NCBI GenBank assembly: GCA_947467405.1
Contig: CANIIN010000011.1
Span: forward strand, 1 to 15,754
Direction: 5' to 3'
DNA from: Betaproteobacteria bacterium
GTDB taxonomy: Bacteria > Pseudomonadota > Gammaproteobacteria > Burkholderiales > SG8-39
DNA: 15,754 bases
Shown here: one piece after another, positions 5,903 to 12,851 of the stretch
Layout of the letters: each line of letters opens with the position of its first letter
How positions within the stretch are numbered: the stretch's first letter is position 1
The notes under the pieces: model-generated
Databases searched by the model: none
Told to the model about the DNA's origin: nothing
Seen by the model: only the letters and a program-made list of their open reading frames with translations
Position numbers and translations under genes: made by a program

Positions 5903-7183
5903 ATGACAGCCGCCACCTCCGACAGCCGCCTGCAGCTCTTTACCCTCGGGTTGAACCACGAGACGGCGCCGCTCGCCATGCGCGAGCGCGTGGCGTTCGC
6001 GACCGAGCGGCTGCAGGAAGCGCTGACCGAATTGACGCGCGTGCGACCGGTGCGCGAAGCGGCCATCCTGTCCACCTGCAACCGCACCGAACTGTATTGC
6101 GCTGCCGGCGAACCCGAGCATGCGCTGGAGTGGATGGCCGGCTACCACAAACTCAATTCGCACGAACTGCACGGCTACACCTATACGCTGACCGCGGAAG
6201 ACTCGGTTCGCCATGCGTTCCGCGTGGCCTCGGGGCTGGATTCGATGGTGCTGGGCGAACCGCAGATCCTCGGCCAGATGAAAGATGCGGTGCGATCGGC
6301 CGAAGCGGCCGGCACGCTGGGAACGACGCTGCACAAGCTGTTCCAGCGCTCCTTTGCCGTGGCCAAGGAAGTGCGCTCCAATACCGGCATCGGCGCCAAT
6401 GTCGTGTCCATGGCCGCTGCGTCGGTGAAGCTCGCCATGCGTATCTTCCCGGCCATCAGTGACCAGAAGGTGTTGTTCATCGGTGCCGGCGAAATGATCG
6501 AATTGTGCGCGACGCACTTCGCGGCACAGCACCCGCGCTCAATGGCTTTTGCAAACCGCACGCTGGAACGTGCCGAGCACCTCGCGCAGCGCTTCGACGG
6601 TCATGCCCTGCCCCTGCGCGACCTGCCGGAATTCCTGCCCGAGTACGACATCGTGGTGTCCTGCACAGCCAGTTCGCTGCCCATACTCGGCAAGGGCACC
6701 ATGGAGCGTGCCATTCGCGCGCGCCGCCATCGTCCGGTCTTCATGGTCGACCTGGCCGTGCCGCGCGACATCGAACCCGAAGTGTCCGGCATGGACGACG
6801 TGTTCCTGTACACCCTCGATGATCTGGCTGAACTGGTTCGCGAGGGCGTGGACGCGCGGCAATCCGCCGTGGCGCAGGCGGAAGCGATCATCGAAACCCA
6901 GGTGGGGTCTTTCCTGCACTGGATGAAGGCGCGCGCCAACGTGCCGCTCATCAAGGCGCTGCGCGATACGGCCGAGGATGCGCGTCGTGCCGAAGTGGAG
7001 CGCGCCATGCGCCTGCTGTCGCGAGGCGATGATCCCAAGGCGGTGCTGGAAGCCCTGTCGCACGGCCTGACCAACAAGCTCATGCACGGGCCGACCCAGG
7101 CCCTGCACCACAACGAGGGCGACGGCGGAGACGAGTCGCTGCGTCATCTGGTGACGCGCCTGTACCATCTCGATCGCAATTAG
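5903..7183 (+). CDS. hemA: Glutamyl-tRNA reductase
   Basis: This enzyme reduces glutamyl-tRNA(Glu) with NADPH to glutamate-1-semialdehyde, the first committed step of C5-pathway tetrapyrrole synthesis, in the cytoplasm. Counted from 5903 the protein has 426 residues. It shows LGLNHETAPLAMRERVAF at the N-terminus, the catalytic Cys59 in STCNRTE, the GEPQILGQ segment, RSFAVAKEVRSNTGIG, the NADPH-binding VLFIGAGEM and FMVDLAVPRDIEP. An in-frame ATG at 5846 would add 19 poorly conserved-looking residues; neither start has a clear SD, so the start is uncertain. It heads the hemA-prfA-prmC run. An FNR box and a TATAAT lie upstream, suggesting oxygen control. Confidence 0.96.
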   Translation: MTAATSDSRLQLFTLGLNHETAPLAMRERVAFATERLQEALTELTRVRPVREAAILSTCNRTELYCAAGEPEHALEWMAGYHKLNSHELHGYTYTLTAEDSVRHAFRVASGLDSMVLGEPQILGQMKDAVRSAEAAGTLGTTLHKLFQRSFAVAKEVRSNTGIGANVVSMAAASVKLAMRIFPAISDQKVLFIGAGEMIELCATHFAAQHPRSMAFANRTLERAEHLAQRFDGHALPLRDLPEFLPEYDIVVSCTASSLPILGKGTMERAIRARRHRPVFMVDLAVPRDIEPEVSGMDDVFLYTLDDLAELVREGVDARQSAVAQAEAIIETQVGSFLHWMKARANVPLIKALRDTAEDARRAEVERAMRLLSRGDDPKAVLEALSHGLTNKLMHGPTQALHHNEGDGGDESLRHLVTRLYHLDRN

Positions 7184-7296
7184 CTGCGCTCGTCGCCCGC
7201 GCGGCCTCCGCGGCCTGCGCACCTGATGTTGCTCCGTCGTTCCTGCCGTCCCGCGCCACCTGCGCGAACCCCACTGAATGTCATGCCAATCCGCTC

Positions 7297-8379
7297 ATGA
7301 AACCCAGCATCTCATCGAAACTTGAACAACTGTCGCGACGCCTGATCGACCTGGAGGGCATGCTCGGCTCCGAAGAAGTCACCCGCAACATGGACCAGTA
7401 TCGCCGCCTCACCAAGGAGCATTCCGACCTCACGCCGGTGGTGGAGCGCTTTCGCGAATACCAGCAGGTGGAAAGCGATGTGGCGGAAGCCGAGACCATG
7501 CTGGCCGATCCGGAGATGAAGGCCTATGCCGAAGCGGAGATCCGCGGCGGCAAGGAAAAGCTCGCGCGGCTGGAGCTCGACCTGCAGAAACTGCTGCTGC
7601 CCCGTGACCCCAACGACGATCGCAATATCTTCCTGGAAGTGCGCGCCGGAACGGGCGGGGACGAGTCGGCCCTGTTTGCGGGCGACCTGTTCCGCATGTA
7701 CATGCGCTATGCGGAGCGCCAGCGCTGGCAGGTCGAGATCATCTCGCAAAGCCAGGGCGAGGTCGGCGGTTACAAGGAAGTCATCGCCCGCATCATCGGG
7801 CAGGGCGCGTATTCCAAGCTGAAGTTCGAGTCGGGCGGGCATCGCGTGCAGCGTGTGCCGGATACCGAAGCGCAGGGCCGCATTCATACCTCGGCCTGCA
7901 CGGTGGCGGTGATGCCCGAGGCGGACGAGGTCGGTGACGTGGTGCTGAACCCCGCCGAGATCCGCATCGACACCTTCCGCGCCTCCGGCGCCGGCGGCCA
8001 GCACATCAACAAGACCGATTCGGCGGTGCGCATCACCCACTTGCCCACGGGCATCGTGGTGGAGTGTCAGGACGGCCGCTCGCAGCACAAGAACAAGGCG
8101 CAGGCCATGTCGGTGCTGGTGGCGCGCATCAAGGATACGCAGACGCGCGCCCAGCAACAGGCGGAGGCCGCCACGCGCAAGTCATTGGTGGGGTCCGGTG
8201 ACCGCTCCGAGCGCATCCGCACCTACAACTTTCCGCAGGGTCGCGTGACCGACCATCGCATCAATCTCACCCTGTACAAGATCGCCGCGATCATGGATGG
8301 CGACATCGACGAACTCACCGGCGCGCTGATGGCGGAGCACCAGGCCGAGCAACTGGCGGCGCTCTCAGAGGCGGCGTGA
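7297..8379 (+). CDS. prfA: Peptide chain release factor 1
   Basis: RF1 recognises UAA and UAG stop codons and triggers peptide release on the ribosome. The protein has 360 residues, the normal RF1 length. The codon-recognition tripeptide region is GHRVQRVPDT with P188-D189-T190, fitting the PxT pattern (PAT in E. coli). The catalytic GGQ is at 233-235 (GAGGQHINKT), the same numbering as E. coli. The C-terminal ELTGALMAEHQAEQLAAL also fits. It lies 113 bases after hemA; that gap is GC-rich and shows no terminator. No clear SD precedes the ATG. The modifying enzyme PrmC is encoded just downstream. Confidence 0.98.
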   Translation: MKPSISSKLEQLSRRLIDLEGMLGSEEVTRNMDQYRRLTKEHSDLTPVVERFREYQQVESDVAEAETMLADPEMKAYAEAEIRGGKEKLARLELDLQKLLLPRDPNDDRNIFLEVRAGTGGDESALFAGDLFRMYMRYAERQRWQVEIISQSQGEVGGYKEVIARIIGQGAYSKLKFESGGHRVQRVPDTEAQGRIHTSACTVAVMPEADEVGDVVLNPAEIRIDTFRASGAGGQHINKTDSAVRITHLPTGIVVECQDGRSQHKNKAQAMSVLVARIKDTQTRAQQQAEAATRKSLVGSGDRSERIRTYNFPQGRVTDHRINLTLYKIAAIMDGDIDELTGALMAEHQAEQLAALSEAA

Positions 8380-8465
8380 ACACTGCCGGTTGCGCATGAC
8401 CTGGACGAATGGCCCGGACCAATGACCCGAACAAATAACTGCGGCGGCTGTCGTGATGATGTGGC

Positions 8466-9278
8466 ATGAACATGCCGACCTGGCGTGAACTGATCGCGGC
8501 AAGCGGCTTGCCGCGCGCCGAGGCGCGCGGGCTGGCGGTGCATGCCGCCCAACGCAACGCAGCCTGGCTGATCGCGCATGACACCGACGAGGCGGAGCCT
8601 GGCGTCGTTGCAGTGCTTCGTGATTTGCTGGCGCGACGCCAGCGGGGCGAGCCGCTCGCCTACATCATCGGTGAGCGCGAGTTCTACGGCCTGTCACTGC
8701 GGGTCACGCCCGAGGTGCTGATCCCGCGCCCGGAAACTGAACTGCTGGTCGAGTTGGCCATCGAACGCCTGCCCAAGAACGGCCGCCTGCTGGATGTCGG
8801 TACCGGCAGCGGTGCCATTGCCATTGCCGTGGCTGTGCAACGCCCTGATGCGCAGATCGTGGCATGCGACATCTCCCCGGGGGCGCTGGCTGTGGCCCGA
8901 GACAATGCCGAACGCCTCGGGGCGGATGTGCATTTCGTGGCAAGCGATGGCATGACGGACGTGCCAGGCCGGGCTTTCGATGTCATCGCCAGCAATCCTC
9001 CCTATATCGCCGAAGGCGATCCGCATCTCTCGCAGGGAGACTTGCGCTTCGAGCCCGCCATTGCCCTGCATTGCGGCCGGGACGGGTTGGACATGATCCG
9101 CAGGCTGGTGCGTGATGCGCATGCGGCGTTGCGCCCGGGCGGCTGGTTGCTCTGCGAGCACGGCTATGATCAGGGCGAAGCCTGCGTGTCATTATGGCGA
9201 TCGACCGGTTTCGGCGCTGTCGAAGATCGTCGTGATTTGGCTGGCATGGCGCGAGTCTGTATCGGTCTAAAACAATGA
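8466..9278 (+). CDS. prmC: Release factor glutamine methyltransferase
   Basis: PrmC uses S-adenosylmethionine to methylate the glutamine of the GGQ motif in RF1 and RF2, increasing release activity. The 270-residue protein has a helical N-terminal domain ending in GEPLAYIIGEREFYGL and RPETE (88-92). It continues with the AdoMet-binding loop DVGTGSGAIAIA (about 110-121) and the glutamine-binding NPPY (177-180). It sits 86 bases behind prfA, the usual arrangement. A second in-frame ATG two codons later is an alternative start. The 86-base gap shows no promoter or terminator I can support. Confidence 0.97.
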   Translation: MNMPTWRELIAASGLPRAEARGLAVHAAQRNAAWLIAHDTDEAEPGVVAVLRDLLARRQRGEPLAYIIGEREFYGLSLRVTPEVLIPRPETELLVELAIERLPKNGRLLDVGTGSGAIAIAVAVQRPDAQIVACDISPGALAVARDNAERLGADVHFVASDGMTDVPGRAFDVIASNPPYIAEGDPHLSQGDLRFEPAIALHCGRDGLDMIRRLVRDAHAALRPGGWLLCEHGYDQGEACVSLWRSTGFGAVEDRRDLAGMARVCIGLKQ

Positions 9279-9303
9279 AAAATATATTAAAACAGCTACT
9301 TGG

Positions 9304-9332
9304 CGCGGTCATGATGGCTTCATTTGACCGCG
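9304..9332. promoter_or_regulatory. Inverted repeat overlapping the grxD -35 element
   Basis: CGCGGTCA (9304-9311) and TGACCGCG (9325-9332) are perfect 8-base arms separated by 13 bases. The right arm overlaps the -35 TTGACC at 9324-9329, which is an operator-like position. No T-run follows, so a prmC terminator is less likely. No regulator is identified. Confidence 0.45.
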
Positions 9333-9352
9333 GCGCTGTCCGGATTTAAAAT
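9324..9352 (+). promoter_or_regulatory. Sigma70-type promoter of grxD (P1)
   Basis: TTGACC (9324-9329), a 17-base spacer and TAAAAT (9347-9352) give five of six consensus bases in each element. An AT-rich stretch at 9279-9297 lies upstream and could act as an UP element. It separates grxD expression from the hemA-prfA-prmC run. Confidence 0.65.
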
Positions 9353-9359
9353 ACCCGAG

Positions 9360-9368
9360 TGGTATAAT
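9360..9368 (+). promoter_or_regulatory. Extended -10 promoter of grxD (P2)
   Basis: TGGTATAAT is a perfect extended -10 (TGN-TATAAT), 65 bases before the grxD start and just downstream of P1. No good -35 is needed for such promoters and none is seen. Confidence 0.5.
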
Positions 9369-9432
9369 CAGGTATTATTGCTACACTGCACAATGATGGG
9401 CTAACGGCCCGAAAGACTCGGAAGGAATGGAC

Positions 9433-9741
9433 ATGGATGCGCAGGAAAAGATCAAACAGACGGTACAGGGCAACAAGGTCGTGCTGTTCATGAAGGGCAC
9501 GGCGCAGTCCCCGCAATGCGGCTTCTCGGCCAAGGCTATTCAGATCCTCAAGGCTTGTGGTGTGGATCAGCCCATGACCGTCAATGTGCTGGATGATCCG
9601 GACATTCGTCAGGGCATCAAGGAATACGCCAACTGGCCGACCATTCCGCAGCTCTATGTCAATGGCGAGTTCGTCGGTGGCTCGGACATCATGCATGAGA
9701 TGTATGACTCGGGCGAACTGAAGCAGATGCTGGGCGGCTGA
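9433..9741 (+). CDS. grxD: Monothiol glutaredoxin, CGFS type (Grx4 family)
   Basis: A 102-residue single-domain monothiol glutaredoxin, of the class that binds and transfers [2Fe-2S] clusters with glutathione, often together with BolA proteins. The active site CGFS is at 29-32 and Lys21 lies in the conserved FMKGT segment. WPTIPQLYVNGEFVGGSDI carries the cis-Pro and glutathione-binding residues. The ATG at 9433 is chosen because AAGGA is 6 bases upstream; the in-frame ATG at 9427 abuts the SD. It lies 154 bases behind prmC, but its own two candidate promoters suggest independent control. The gene is convergent with the kinase gene. Confidence 0.97.
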   Translation: MDAQEKIKQTVQGNKVVLFMKGTAQSPQCGFSAKAIQILKACGVDQPMTVNVLDDPDIRQGIKEYANWPTIPQLYVNGEFVGGSDIMHEMYDSGELKQMLGG

Positions 9742-9761
9742 AGCGTCTTTGCCAGAACATG

Positions 9762-9823
9762 GCGGAGAATGATGTCTCCGCGACCGCTGCATGCCGACAG
9801 CCGCGCCGGGTTCTGCCCCGGCG
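9762..9823. other. Two stem-loops between convergent grxD and kinase genes
   Basis: GCGGAGA/TCTCCGC (9762-9781, 6-base loop) and CGCCGGG/CCCGGCG (9804-9823, 6-base loop) lie in the 97-base convergent gap. Neither has a T-run on either strand, so they are not standard intrinsic terminators. They may still act as mRNA 3' end structures. Confidence 0.45.
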
Positions 9824-9838
9824 GATGTCAGCCCTGAA

Positions 9839-11116
9839 TCACACCGCCGTCAGTCGCGTGTTGGCGAGCGACAGCCGCTCCACCAGCATCGACATGAAGG
9901 CGCGATCGAAGCGATGCCGGCAGGCGTCCGAGGCGCGATCGAGGTCTTCGGTCCTGATGCGGATGATGCGCGAGTCGCACAGGGTGGCCACGTCCGCGCC
10001 GCGCTCGTTGCCGGTCTTCGACAGGTAGGCCATTTCGCCGAAGCATTCGCCCGGCGTCAGTACGTTCAGCAGTTTCTTGCGCTTGGTCACCTTCACCTCG
10101 CCCAGGGCGAGGATGCAGAAGAAATCGCCCGGATCGCCATCCTGCATGATGACGGTATCCGTGGGCAGGTTCTCCCAGGACGAGATGCGCATGACTTCCC
10201 ACAGTTCCGCGTCGGAGAAATCGTTGAAGAACGGCATGGCGCGCATGGTATTGAACTTCTCGCTGTCGGCCACTTCCTGGCTGCGGTTCGACAGTTGTTC
10301 GCTGCGAAACGCCTCGGCGAGATCGAAGGAAAACTCGCCCCAGGTCTGGTAACGGCGCTCCAGGTCCTTCTGCATGGCCTTGCGCACGATCTTGTCCACC
10401 GACAACGGAATTTCCTTGCGGAACGAAGACGGCAGCGGCGGCTCGACATTGGTGATCTGGTACATCATCGAGAAATTGTTCGACGCCTGGAAGGGCAGTT
10501 GTCCGGTCAGCAACTGGTACATCACCACGCCAAGCGAGTAGATGTCGGTCTGGTGGTTGAGCGGATGCTCCTTGATCTGCTGCGGCGACATGTAGGCCGG
10601 TGAACCGATGCCGGCCACCTGCGTCTGGTCGCCCGTGGCCAGCAGCGCCGCGCCGAAATCGGAAATCTTGATGTCGGTCTCGCCGGTCAGCAGGATGTTG
10701 GCGGGCTTGATGTCGCGATGCGTGATGCCGAGCTTGTGCGCGAAATCGAGCGCGCGCGTGCACTTGAAGACGATTTCCACCACCTTGTCGATGGGCAGCA
10801 GTTTCTGCGCATTGCAGAAGCGTTCCAGCGTGCCGCCGTTCACGTACTCCATGACGATGTAGCTCATGTCGTCGCCGACCACGGCATCGTAGATCTGCAC
10901 GATGTGCGGGTGCTGCAGCTTGCCGGCCAGCGAAGCCTCGGTGATGAACAGCTTGCGGGTCAGATTGACGCCGTCGGCGTCCTTCAGGCGGTTGGCGAAT
11001 ACCGCCTTGACGGCAACGTCGCGATCGTTGAACGTGTCATGGCAAAGGTAGACCTCGCTCGTGGCGCCTTCGCCGAGCAGGGATCTCACCGCGTATTTGC
11101 CGATGTGGTCGATCAT
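9839..11116 (-). CDS. Hanks-type Ser/Thr protein kinase with C-terminal cyclic-nucleotide-binding-like domain
   Basis: A 425-residue soluble protein without membrane segments. The kinase domain (about 6-275) is complete: glycine loop GEGATSEVY (15-23), Lys37, helix-C Glu60, HRDIKPAN (133-140), DFG (153-155) and helix-F Asp191. The APE motif is changed to SPQ (177-179). A cNMP-binding fold follows (about 296-400): PTDTVIMQDGDPGDFFCIL, then FGEMAYL with Glu361 and ERGADVATL with Arg372, which could hold a cyclic phosphate. Activity is therefore likely, with possible control by cAMP, cGMP or another ligand; ligand and targets are unknown. It lies 59 bases behind argH on the same strand, probably co-transcribed. 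The SD is weak (AAGGTGA about 12 bases upstream). Confidence 0.93.
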   Translation of the reverse strand: MIDHIGKYAVRSLLGEGATSEVYLCHDTFNDRDVAVKAVFANRLKDADGVNLTRKLFITEASLAGKLQHPHIVQIYDAVVGDDMSYIVMEYVNGGTLERFCNAQKLLPIDKVVEIVFKCTRALDFAHKLGITHRDIKPANILLTGETDIKISDFGAALLATGDQTQVAGIGSPAYMSPQQIKEHPLNHQTDIYSLGVVMYQLLTGQLPFQASNNFSMMYQITNVEPPLPSSFRKEIPLSVDKIVRKAMQKDLERRYQTWGEFSFDLAEAFRSEQLSNRSQEVADSEKFNTMRAMPFFNDFSDAELWEVMRISSWENLPTDTVIMQDGDPGDFFCILALGEVKVTKRKKLLNVLTPGECFGEMAYLSKTGNERGADVATLCDSRIIRIRTEDLDRASDACRHRFDRAFMSMLVERLSLANTRLTAV

Positions 11117-11175
11117 GCGGGTCGGGTCACCTTGAATCGGTTCGCGTCATGTGGCCGGTTGGCGGGCGCAGCGGG

Positions 11176-12606
11176 TCAGCGCGCCAGTCGGCGGCGCGCC
11201 GCCTTGGCAGCGGAACGCACCTGCGCGGGGGCGGTGCCGCCCACGTGCTTGCGGGCCGCGGCGGAGCCTTCCAGCGTCAGCACCTTGCGAACGTCAGAGG
11301 CGATGAGCGGCGAGAACTGGCGCAGGTCGGCGAGGCTGAGGTCGGCGAGATCCACGCCGGCGGTTTCGGCGTGGCGCACGGCGCGCGCCACGGCTTCGTG
11401 CGCGTCGCGGAACGGCAGGCCCTTCTTGACCAGGTAATCGGCCAGGTCGGTGGCCGTGGCGAAACCCTGCAGCGCGGCATTGCGCATGGCGGCCTTGTTG
11501 ACCTTCAGTCCGGCCATCATTTCGGCAAAGATGGCGAGCGTGTCGCGCAGCGTGTCGACGGTGTCGAACAGCGGTTCCTTGTCTTCCTGATTGTCCTTGT
11601 TGTAGGCCAGTGGCTGCGCCTTCATCAGGGTGAGCAGCGCCGTCAGGTGCCCGAACACGCGCCCGGTCTTGCCGCGCGCCAGTTCCGGCACGTCCGGGTT
11701 CTTCTTCTGCGGCATGATCGACGAGCCGGTGCAGAAACGATCGGGCAGCACGATGAAGGCGAAGCGCGGGTTGACCCATAGCACGAGCTCTTCACACAGC
11801 CGCGAGATGTGCACCATGATGATGGATGCCGCCGAGCAGAATTCGATGGCGAAGTCGCGGTCGGACACGGCGTCCAGCGAGTTCGCGGAGACGGCGCGAA
11901 AACCGAGCTCGCGCGCCACCAGTTCGCGCTTGATCGGGAACGAGGTGCCCGCCAGCGCGGCCGAACCGAGCGGCAGCACGTTCATGCGCTCGCGGCAGTC
12001 GGCCAGGCGAGTGCGGTCGCGTTCGAACATTTCCACGTAGGCCAGCATGTGGTGACCGAAGGTCACCGGCTGCGCCACCTGCAGGTGAGTAAAGCCCGGC
12101 ATGATGGTGTCGGCATGCAGCTCCGCTTGGCCGATGAGGCTGGACTGCAGCGCAGCCAGCAGCGCGGACAGGTCGTCGATTTCATCGCGCAGCCACAGGC
12201 GCACGTCGGTCGCCACCTGGTCGTTGCGCGAACGGGCCGTGTGCAGGCGTTTGCCGGCATCGCCGACCAGCGCGGTCAGGCGGCGTTCGATGTTGAGATG
12301 CACGTCCTCGGCATCGAGCGACCATTTGAACTTCCCGGCGGCGATTTCGCGCGCGATGGTCGCCAGCCCGGTTTCGATGCGCTTCAGGTCGGCGCCGGTG
12401 AGGATGCCGCTGGCGCGCAGCATGCGCGCATGGGCCAGCGAACCGCGAATGTCGTGCATGGCCAGGCGCTGGTCGAATCCGACCGACGCGGTATAGCGCT
12501 TCACGCGCTCGGAAACGGCCTCGTTGAAGCGGCCGGACCAGGTGGCCGGCTTGGCCGAAGAGCGGGATGTCTTGGAGCGGGGCTTGCTAGGGGGCTTTGC
12601 GGCCAT
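11176..12606 (-). CDS. argH: Argininosuccinate lyase
   Basis: This enzyme cleaves argininosuccinate to arginine and fumarate, the last step of arginine synthesis, in the cytoplasm. From the ATG at 12606 it has 476 residues. The family signature GSSIMPQKKNPD is at 294-305, SRNDQVATD at 126-134, and PGFTHLQVAQP with catalytic-site His174 is visible. The canonical start motif WSGRF appears only after about 22 residues: the N-terminus is a Lys/Arg/Ser/Pro-rich low-complexity extension. An upstream in-frame ATG at 12681 would add 25 unlikely residues. No clear SD is seen. It is divergent from the histidine kinase gene and upstream of the kinase-cNMP gene. The argH / algZ-algR-hemC order is the same as in Pseudomonas. 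Confidence 0.97.
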   Translation of the reverse strand: MAAKPPSKPRSKTSRSSAKPATWSGRFNEAVSERVKRYTASVGFDQRLAMHDIRGSLAHARMLRASGILTGADLKRIETGLATIAREIAAGKFKWSLDAEDVHLNIERRLTALVGDAGKRLHTARSRNDQVATDVRLWLRDEIDDLSALLAALQSSLIGQAELHADTIMPGFTHLQVAQPVTFGHHMLAYVEMFERDRTRLADCRERMNVLPLGSAALAGTSFPIKRELVARELGFRAVSANSLDAVSDRDFAIEFCSAASIIMVHISRLCEELVLWVNPRFAFIVLPDRFCTGSSIMPQKKNPDVPELARGKTGRVFGHLTALLTLMKAQPLAYNKDNQEDKEPLFDTVDTLRDTLAIFAEMMAGLKVNKAAMRNAALQGFATATDLADYLVKKGLPFRDAHEAVARAVRHAETAGVDLADLSLADLRQFSPLIASDVRKVLTLEGSAAARKHVGGTAPAQVRSAAKAARRRLAR

Positions 12607-12660
12607 GGGCGTGGGATTCTGGTGGAGGTTGACGGGTACAATGACAATGCAACGTGAATG

Positions 12661-12693
12661 GCAGGGAAATCGCAGGCTCAATGCAGGTTCAAT
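12661..12693 (+). repeat. Three 11-bp tandem iterons in the argH/histidine-kinase divergent region
   Basis: The units GCAGGGAAATC, GCAGGCTCAAT and GCAGGTTCAAT follow each other without gaps at an 11-bp period. The last two differ at one base. One repeat per helical turn suits a regulator binding one DNA face. They lie 55-87 bases upstream of argH and about 130-160 bases upstream of the chosen histidine kinase start. Confidence 0.55.
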
Positions 12694-12851
12694 GGCACAA
12701 GCTGACCGGAAAAGTGCGAAACCCGTTCATCGGACGCGCTCTTCAGTTCCAGACCGATCCATTTTCCGAATCAATAACCGGCGACGGCCGCCGTGCTGCG
12801 CGAGGCGTCGTGGAAACCCCAACGTGGTTGCACCGCAAAAACAAAGTATAA
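12681..12851 (+). CDS. Possible small hypothetical protein upstream of the histidine kinase
   Basis: A 56-codon frame begins with MQVQWHKLTGKVRNPFIGRA and ends in a TAA at 12849-12851. Third-position GC in this frame is about 64 percent, against about 53 percent for the histidine-kinase frame over the same stretch, though below the surrounding genes. A GCAGG lies 4 bases before the ATG. It overlaps the first 28 bases of the chosen histidine kinase start, which would allow coupling. I recognise no family. It may be just an open frame in a regulatory region. Confidence 0.25.
   Translation: MQVQWHKLTGKVRNPFIGRALQFQTDPFSESITGDGRRAARGVVETPTWLHRKNKV

Noticed and set aside
7868..7870. PDT in place of PAT in the RF1 codon-recognition motif as a sign of altered stop-codon use
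   Set aside because: The middle residue of PxT is naturally variable, and Pro188, Thr190 and GGQ are kept; genes in the window use normal stop codons.
9762..9823. Bidirectional Rho-independent terminator between grxD and the kinase gene
   Set aside because: Two good stems exist but neither is followed by a T-run on either strand, so I list them only as stem-loops.
12629..12642. TTGACG and TACAAT as a promoter for the histidine kinase
   Set aside because: The two elements are only two bases apart, so they cannot form one promoter, and neither has a suitably spaced partner.
12524..12823. Upstream extension of the histidine kinase frame into argH
   Set aside because: The translation is Arg/Pro/Cys-rich, third-position GC falls to about 53 percent between 12692 and 12823, and the length from 12824 matches AlgZ.
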